Positions 58,701 to 64,000 of a stretch of 64,000 bases of DNA are shown here, piece by piece. Below the pieces are notes generated by a model. That model did not search any database. It was given only the letters and a program-made list of their open reading frames with translations, and was not told where the DNA came from. The position numbers and the translations under genes are program-made. The DNA is from Apostichopus japonicus (taxonomy: Eukaryota > Echinodermata > Holothuroidea > Aspidochirotida > Stichopodidae). The DNA lies in NCBI RefSeq assembly GCF_037975245.1, contig NC_092567.1, positions 20,521,376 to 20,585,375 on the forward strand, read 5' to 3'. Position 1 is the stretch's first letter; each line of letters opens with the position of its first letter.

Positions 58701-61700
58701 AGGGTTGCCCTAACTTTATCCCCCCACGATCCTCCTGTGGATGTCAAAGTTGTCCATGAACCCCCAACTTTTTGTCATTATAATACTATAATACGCATAA
58801 CAGTGCTCCGTAAAAGTTCAAGTTCATAGTGTAATATTGTAATGAAAAAAAACAAAAAGAGTTTGTCCTTAGGTATGACTTTTGAACATCACTAAATTAT
58901 GTGATATATCAGATAGCTCAACAAAAAGTACTCTAGTTTTGACTTTCAGAAACGTCTCACAAACCCCCTGGGATGGACTCACGTTAGGGAACCCCTGCTC
59001 TAGGTTGTATCAAAAGAGATTATGGTGTGATCGTTGGTAAGATAGGATACAAGGCACTGTGTCTTCTGACTTGCAAAGACATTTATGGCTGTATAGAGAC
59101 CTCCACCAACTATTGGCTGAATAGCTGAAAACAATGTGTCCTTTTGTTTATTTAGGCAATTAAACAAAACTAAAATTGCTACTAACAACAACCAAAAAAA
59201 CGCAAAAAAAAAATTATAATGCGATGATTCTTTGACATATTCTGAGTGCATGCATTTTTCCTTTACTTTTAGTCTTTCACAAAAGTTGAACAAAACTTCT
59301 CCGCTGAAAAGATTGCGAAGCTCAGATGGTTCTTCCTCTTCATCGCAACGAGAGGACAAGTTTCCTGCGGTCACGATATCTCCTCACTCTACGCAACTAA
59401 AACTTCTAGAGGAAGCGACAGAAACAGCCAGGTTGGTCGCTCAGTTGTTGATTTATTCTGTTTCCATGGTGATCTCACTGTTCTTGATAGTTGGACTAAT
59501 TTTATGTGGTCAGAAGATTTTTTTGTCTGAAGCTTTTCAACGATCCTGCTTTGAAATATGCCCATTCTCATTAATTTACCAAGACTGCCAAAGTTGAAGA
59601 TGATAATTGTCAAAACTTGAGCTCCAGTATAATTAAGGCACGTTTTAGTAATGTTCATGCACATTACACATGTATTGTTGTCTGCCAGTCTTCATGTTCC
59701 TGATGGTGTGTGTATATTCATATCCTGAGCAATATTGAGAGAAATGTTGGAGAAAGCAAATTTAATAAGTGTTGCACTTCTGTTTTCTCCTTTCCCATGC
59801 AATAAAGGTACAATAAGATAACAGTAGTTAATATCCTTGTTCTTATAGTTTTTTCGAAAAAAAGTTCACTTCATATATTTCTTCATATTGATTCCCGCCA
59901 TTTACCCAATTCATCTCTGTCATATAGGTTGACGTCACAGTTATTGTCTTTGCGTCTACTCTAATTACAGACGTTGAAAAAAATGCCTAAATATTGTTTA
60001 TTGAAAGTTTCTCTCCTTTTTTCTGTCTTCTATTTTTTTTTTGGTCATAAAAGGTTTCAGCTGAATGACAGTTCCATTTGCTTTGATTCTCATGTTGCCA
60101 AGGTAACTCTTAAAATCTGGTTGAAAGTTATGAAAGAAGTACTTGAAACTGTAACCGAAAATCATCTCAGGAATCAGGAAAGGTTAACGGAGGGCCAAAG
60201 TGATCGGGAAAGCCTTGAAGTGCACTCTCTGAGATATCGGGGAACGAACAATCCACCGTTAACCACCTCGAGTGCGATACAGTCGTTGCAGATGTCCGAA
60301 GACTTACTTATGGATTGTCGAGAACTCGCCACAAATTGCTTTGAATTTCAAGTGTTCGGGGCCAGGGATGAGAATCAACTGCGGAAAGAAGGGAATCTAG
60401 ATAAAAATCAAATTTGTCACGTCGATGGGAACGATGACGAAGATCGACGTAGGATAGATTTAAAGAACGCCGATAACATCTCGAACTGCGGTCACGGTCT
60501 AACTCTCGGCACAACGGAAGATGAAGGGAGCCTTATCGTTAAAGACCTTCCCGTCGCCGAAAACCAATCGAATATTTCAGATACGATAACTCGGTCTTCC
60601 AGAGAAAAATCCTTTAAATCAGATATTTACGAAACTATTCGAGAACCTCGAGAACAGAATCCCGAGACTTTAACAGAATGCAATCGAGATGGCCCGACCT
60701 CAGAGCCACCACCCACCTCACCTCATGCCGTTACCTTGGCGATACAGCAAGAGCAAGACAGACAGGCCAGCCATTTTGTTTGGCAGTTTTACCCTCTGTT
60801 AGATGCATTGAAAATCAGGGATGCAATCGATAAATGGGTCGTCAAGGAGATGACATTCCAACGTTTGTTAGAGGCAGACGGTGAGTGATCTTATTAGGAA
60901 CGAGAAGGAGTTAAAGAGCAAATCAAAACTGACTGAAAAAATTACCAACAAAATGTTGTATTTCTGTTATTCTACATCAACATTAGACCAGCTGCAGTAC
61001 ATGTTATGATCGTTATAAAAACGATCTGAACCTGATTATGAAAGGATCGATTTTATGTGTTATCATAAAATTTCCAAAGGCATTATTCCTGTTAACATCA
61101 ATAAAGAGAACCCTATAGAGATATCACATGTGGTCGTACATGTTCAAATCATGTGTTATATATCTTTGGGTTCAGTTCCGCCCCCCCTCTCCCCTCCCCC
61201 AACCCAGAGATGATACTATCTCTACGGTACTTCTGACACTCAACTTTTGAATGTAAAAGATCCTGAAGCTATCTAACTGATATTTATCAATATTCATGTT
61301 TCACAGTTTTTGCTGCCATAAAGATTTGGCCATAAAGGGATCAGCATCTGGTGATATGAAGTTGATTGCTTTTAAACAAAAATATTATTTAGCTCACTTA
61401 TTCACAGAAGGAAAATATAGTATTCCTTTCAAGAAAAAAATTTGCCATTTTGATGAAATTCTAAAAACAGAGAACATTGACTGCTAAGCAAACATTCCAA
61501 AATGTATCACATTACAAGAAAAAAACCAACAAAAAGATGATAATAGGAAAGAAAAGCTTTTGAAGAACATCTACCGAGATGACATGACCAGACCACCCAC
61601 TGTGATCCACTCCGTAGAAGGGTCAAGGGTTAAACCAGTTTAAAGTCAGTATAATTTAAATCAACTATATTATGAGTTTACAGGAATGAAGTTTTCGACA

Positions 61701-61950
61701 GCGTGTATGCCTTTTTCTGTTGGAGATTAATCTTAGTTTGTCTGCCACCGAAATACCCCTTTAATTATCACTTTATTGAGGAAAAAAAACCATGTTTGAG
61801 ATAAACAGTTCCAGTCGGTTAATATCATTTGCAGGCTTTGATATTCAGGATCTTTCTAAATTCAAATCTGGAACAGATTGCCCAATTTCTTGGATAGTAC
61901 CGATGATCGTTCGTAGTGTTTTTTGAAGCACCTACATCATTTATTTATTT

Positions 61951-62020
<70 letters not shown>

Positions 62021-63623
62021 TTTTGTTGTATTCTCTTTGCAATAAAACTAAATTGGTTTGTCTTTTTCATTTGGCTCAGAAGCAACATCGGAGGACCAAG
62101 TCTGGACTAAACTTCTTGACGTGAGGCAGGAGACGATTGATGATGTTGTGAGAGAGGTTAAAGACGTTCTAAGGGAGAAACCAGTGCTGACTTTGGCTTG
62201 CCTTAAGAGGTTCAACAATATTTTCGTGGAACTATTTATGTTATAGCAATTTGTTTTGTGAATGTACACTCAGGCACCCTTTTGAATCTCATACAAAAAA
62301 CCAAAGTAGTTCTTTTGTACTACCTTGCATTTAGACTTAGTTAAAGACCTAATTTATAGTCTAAAGATGCCTCAGAAAGCACCATTTGATACCTAAATAT
62401 TTTATAATTTTTTCTTCTGGGGGACAGGGAGGAATCCCCTCAATTCTTTTCATGGGGGTTGGCTCCAACGCCCCCAGGGCGATACCCCTCTATGTAATAC
62501 TGAATACTGCAGTGTGCTCTGCATATACAATACTGGGTGGGATCTTGTTTGTGTAATATATCCTACAGCACAGGTTAAGTTTGTTTTGGAATTCTGTCCA
62601 TCCCGCCACAGTATTATTATATTTATATAATTATATAAATAAGGGCAAGTAACAAAGGGGCAGTGTGAGGGCTATACAATATACATTAATTTGCCAAGAA
62701 AATATGAGGGGGCGGGGGTGTTCTTTTCATTTTTGAACTCGTTTGTAATTTGTTCTTCTTTTTTTTTGGCTCCTGCAGAATCCAAGAACTTCCAACAGTC
62801 AAGGTTGATATGAGTCATATTTTACACCAGTGCTACCCTTACATCAGATTCTGGGAGGCCATCCACCTGCTGAAGGACACAGAGCATTACCAAGACAAGA
62901 TCATGTCCTACGTTACCATGGTGATGAATATAGTCCACAAAGGAAGCAGGTTGGTGTGGTATTTCTCGAGTTGATTTGTCTTGCGTACTTGTTTCCTGAT
63001 TTCACTCTCTGCCATTATCCATAATAATTTCCTGGGTTTACTCTCTGCCGTTATGAGGCATATCCATGTCTATACCTCTTAATGTGGATTCAGACCAGCT
63101 GCGCATCACCGCACAAATTCATGCGACCAAACACAACTCAACCATCCATCCGCAGTGTAGACTACAGCTGAGCAAGTTTGATATATTTTCATCCAGGGAT
63201 TAGGGCATTAAGGCAGTGACATTGATGATAACAACCCATAAGGATAATTGACCCATGCAAGACCACAGAGTTATTATCACCATTGTTAACACACCAAGGA
63301 ACGGTTTTCCTACGCTTCACTGGAAAGTTTTGATTTTTAAAGTTGATATTTGAAAAAGATCAAAGCTCCATACAACATTTTGATCAATAATAAAAAATTT
63401 TAAAAAATCCTTGATGGGGGCCATTACTGTTTCACTTTTACCTCTTCAGTCATGTTATCGGTTTCATAAACTGTACTCAACCAAATTTCTTCCACAGGAC
63501 GTCTTTCTTTGTGAATGACTTGAAGGATGTCTCGCTTCGTGGGTTTCTTCTTTCAATCACCCTAGCTCAGAGCCATCCCCCTCGATCGAAGCTCGAGTGT
63601 GCCGCTTGCAAAACAGAACCGAT
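43759..63623 (+). CDS. HPS5: HPS5, BLOC-2 complex subunit (3' end outside window)
   Basis: BLOC-2 (HPS3-HPS5-HPS6) directs endosomal carriers to lysosome-related organelles. Exons: 43759-43908, 45994-46104, 46341-46402, 47103-47286, 48005-48105, 48949-48981, 50258-50351, 51345-51427, 53225-53302, 53988-54079, 55566-57416, 58309-58603, 59273-59431, 60054-60880, 62080-62209, 62779-62949, 63498-63623; every phase joins (4547 nt, about 1515 codons). Matches to human HPS5: [10 protein letters not shown] (YSHVLAEFES), [44 protein letters not shown]…[42 protein letters not shown], together the WD40-like propeller (residues 1-330). Exon 14 has [10 protein letters not shown] (human LQEWLSHLEK) and [15 protein letters not shown] (human ELTTLCLELNVLNS). 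The protein already exceeds human HPS5 (1129 aa) because exon 11 adds a 617-residue acidic linker. The start is set by the human N-terminus. Confidence 0.94.
43909..45993. other. HPS5 intron 1
   Basis: Contains the 1.2-kb inverted-repeat element (44560-45760); the rest is AT-rich with a short 'taattaat' run at 43927-43990. No further exon seen. Confidence 0.6.
44560..45760. mobile_element. 1.2-kb terminal-inverted-repeat element with GGGGTA(n)CC motifs
   Basis: Ends are inverted: ATATAGTAAGATGGGGTAAA at left, and the right end inverted reads ATATAGTAAGACGGGGTAAA, followed by A runs. Inside, the GGGGTAAAAAAAACCAC-type motif recurs in both orientations at about 44572, 44599, 44936, 44972, 45512, 45533, 45566 and 45732. 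Likely TA (or ATAT) target duplication, which cannot be separated from the palindromic edge. No transposase reading frame; a non-autonomous DNA transposon of unassigned superfamily. Confidence 0.82.
46608..46790 (+). repeat. Minisatellite, unit TAGTGTTGTAGTCAATTCA
   Basis: About eight imperfect copies of a 17-20-bp unit ('tagtgttgtagtcatt') in HPS5 intron 3. Confidence 0.88.
46862..46995 (-). mobile_element. LINE 3' end fragment
   Basis: On the minus strand 'atttatactggaataaag-aaattgaa' matches the 3' terminus of the LINE at 28400-31390 ('atttatactggaaataaag-aattgaa'). Severely 5'-truncated copy of the same family, in HPS5 intron 3. Confidence 0.7.
48655..48866. repeat. 120-bp hairpin in a retroposed-looking insertion
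   Basis: Arms 48671-48726 and 48735-48790 (56 bp, two mismatches) flank an 8-bp loop; arm core 'ttggcctgacgtttcgatc'. The hairpin plus about 65 bp to its right is bracketed by the 13-bp direct repeat TAGTAACATACAA at 48656-48668 and 48854-48866. Lies in HPS5 intron 5. Confidence 0.88.
50846..51070 (+). mobile_element. tRNA-derived SINE, copy 2
   Basis: Full-length match to the SINE at 20349-20572: GGAGTGTTAGCTCAGTGG head, GTTCGAGTCACTCC B box, 'cagcttgcggctttgataag' body and TCCTGCTTGCAGGAGGA end. In HPS5 intron 7. Confidence 0.87.
51790..53060 (+). repeat. Diverged repeats of a roughly 175-bp unit plus a 21-bp minisatellite
   Basis: HPS5 intron 8. 'accctaa-ctaaaaatggaat-gcccatc' followed by 'tatcttcat-tgtggat' recurs at about 51796, 51970, 52812 and 52989, in two adjacent pairs spaced 174-178 bp. 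Between the pairs, 52225-52300 has three to four copies of a roughly 21-bp 'ggctgcaggatgttgcaatat' type unit. Confidence 0.72.
54107..54477. mobile_element. TTAA-flanked MITE, copy 3
   Basis: 371 bp between TTAA 54107-54110 and 54474-54477, starting AGGCATTGAAGACTCGCC and ending GCAAGTCTTCACACCCT; same family and orientation as copy 2. Starts 27 bp after the HPS5 exon 10 donor. Confidence 0.88.
54715..55113 (+). mobile_element. Possible hAT-like MITE in HPS5 intron 10
   Basis: Ends CAGGGGGGTAGGAGC and, inverted, CAGGACGGTATAAGGAGC are similar; flanks tgtaattt / tgtaaagg agree in 5 of 8. Old or imperfect copy; G/C-run interior as in other hAT-like MITEs here. Confidence 0.5.
55262..55552 (+). 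repeat. Tandem duplication abutting HPS5 exon 11 acceptor
   Basis: Two copies (about 55262-55397 and 55421-55552) of 'tagtagaaaagtagtttatt … gcaaatattttcatt … aataataatgctctcattt'. The second runs into the functional acceptor (TTCTTGCAG, 55557-55565); the first ends 'tttctag', a possible vestigial acceptor. Confidence 0.85.
55566..57416 (+). CDS. HPS5: HPS5 exon 11: propeller end plus long acidic linker
   Basis: Single 1851-bp exon. Its first 60 or so codons ([22 protein letters not shown]) match human [22 protein letters not shown]; then [14 protein letters not shown] and an [13 protein letters not shown] segment parallel the human Ser-rich SRRSSISSHE region, including [20 protein letters not shown] (human [20 protein letters not shown]). 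The remainder is Glu/Asp/Ser-rich and disordered, with a 24-bp tandem repeat at 56261-56308 giving VIGQRSPE twice and a third RSPEV near 56428. It ends in a basic stretch ([15 protein letters not shown]) that could be a targeting or phospholipid-binding patch. Confidence 0.92.
57417..58308. other. HPS5 intron 11
   Basis: 57575-58080 appears to be an old dispersed repeat: it opens with 'tttataaagcgctattca' and contains 'aaatcgttccaccattttgg' and 'aattggaagccaatgtatta', blocks typical of a widespread LINE/SINE-associated 3' repeat. No exon seen. Confidence 0.45.
58700..58997 (+). mobile_element. hAT MITE in HPS5 intron 12
   Basis: 298 bp. Ends CAGGGTTGCCCTAAC and, inverted, CAGGGGTTCCCTAAC, the classic hAT 'CAGGGGTTCCC' terminus, flanked by ctttaggt / ctctaggt (7 of 8). 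Non-coding. Confidence 0.87.
60881..62079. other. HPS5 intron 14
   Basis: AT-rich, with C-run sequence at 61177-61203 and the TTTA microsatellite near its 3' end. Reading frames here carry stops or low complexity; no exon supported. Confidence 0.6.
61938..62020 (+). repeat. (TTTA)n microsatellite
   Basis: About 80 bp of ATTT units, ending 60 bp before the HPS5 exon 15 acceptor, so it forms part of the upstream intron's pyrimidine-rich region. Confidence 0.96.
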
Positions 63624-64000
63624 GTAAGCCATCCGATTTTATGGAAAATTTATGTACTCTTTATCATCTTCGCAGCTAACTGTTGCCGTAGTGGGTCCAG
63701 GATTGAATTCTCAAGGAGACGGGGAGAGTGGAGGGGAGGGGGTGGGGAGGAATGGGTGGGGGGGATCGTAAGGAACTCTGGAAGCAAGTGTCAATACACT
63801 TAAGATTCTTCTGAAATTGTGGTGCATAAGAAAACATTGGGAAATGTAAAAGCATGCTCAAATTCTTAGACGTGTACTATGTTATGATCATAATTACTGT
63901 ACCTTTGTCATTAATATATAGTCAGGCAGAAGTTTTCAAAAACAGGGAAACCTCCTCTTCCCTGAATCATCTGCCCTTTGGTTGTATCAAATTCAAATGA
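63624..64000. other. HPS5 intron 17 (start), window edge
   Basis: Follows the donor GTAAGC at 63624. No further exon is visible; the remaining HPS5 C-terminus (roughly 160-200 residues by comparison with the human protein) should lie beyond the window. Confidence 0.7.

Noticed and set aside
59432-59597. Membrane-like extension of HPS5 exon 13 ([17 protein letters not shown])
   Set aside because: The alignment to human HPS5 continues perfectly through the junction 59431-60054, so this is intron read-through.
59974-60053. Hydrophobic start ([16 protein letters not shown]) of the 304-codon frame before HPS5 exon 14
   Set aside because: It lies upstream of the acceptor and is the intron's pyrimidine tract, not a signal peptide.
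61916-62110. 64-codon frame with FIYL repeats
   Set aside because: Translation of the TTTA microsatellite.

Overview
The window looks like invertebrate deuterostome DNA, most likely an echinoderm (inference from intron-rich genes, AT-rich introns packed with short DNA transposons, abundant 'taggcctag'-type motifs and protein similarity; no species marker was seen). It holds five spliced protein genes on alternating strands plus a dense load of repeats. All gene models below were assembled by hand from reading frames, splice consensus and exon phase, and every exon join keeps frame.

Layout. (1) 1676-5876 (+): a cytosolic sulfotransferase (SULT), 6 coding exons, whose last exon is tandemly duplicated; a hAT-type MITE sits across the stop region of the first copy. 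(2) 8026-14846 (-): a C6orf89/BRAP-like type II membrane protein, 6 exons, 351 aa. (3) 15518-17695 (+): a 299-aa type I membrane protein with signal peptide, two EGF-like repeats, one membrane helix and two PPxY motifs, not recognised as a named gene; it is head-to-head with gene 2. (4) 24966-40139 (-): a DRAM-family lysosomal/autophagy membrane protein, 6 exons, 256 aa, with a nearly whole LINE in intron 2 and a 5-kb AGGTCA-rich repeat array in intron 1. (5) 43759 to beyond the right edge (+): HPS5, the BLOC-2 subunit, 17 coding exons seen (about 1515 codons), C-terminus outside the window; its middle linker is greatly expanded.

Genes 4 and 5 are divergent and both serve lysosomes or lysosome-related organelles, so shared regulation is plausible but unproven. 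Gene 3 converges on gene 4 across a 7.3-kb gene-free stretch (17.7-25.0 kb).

Repeats: several hAT-like MITEs with 8-bp target duplications, three copies of a roughly 370-bp TTAA-flanked MITE (one in an intron of each of genes 2, 4 and 5), a 1.2-kb inverted-repeat element filled with GGGGTA(n)CC motifs, tRNA-derived SINEs, LINE 3' ends, a 120-bp hairpin, several microsatellites, and the AGGTCA array, which repeatedly carries direct repeats matching nuclear-receptor DR4, DR5 and DR1 spacing. No retroviral, Polinton, CRISPR or prokaryotic features were seen.
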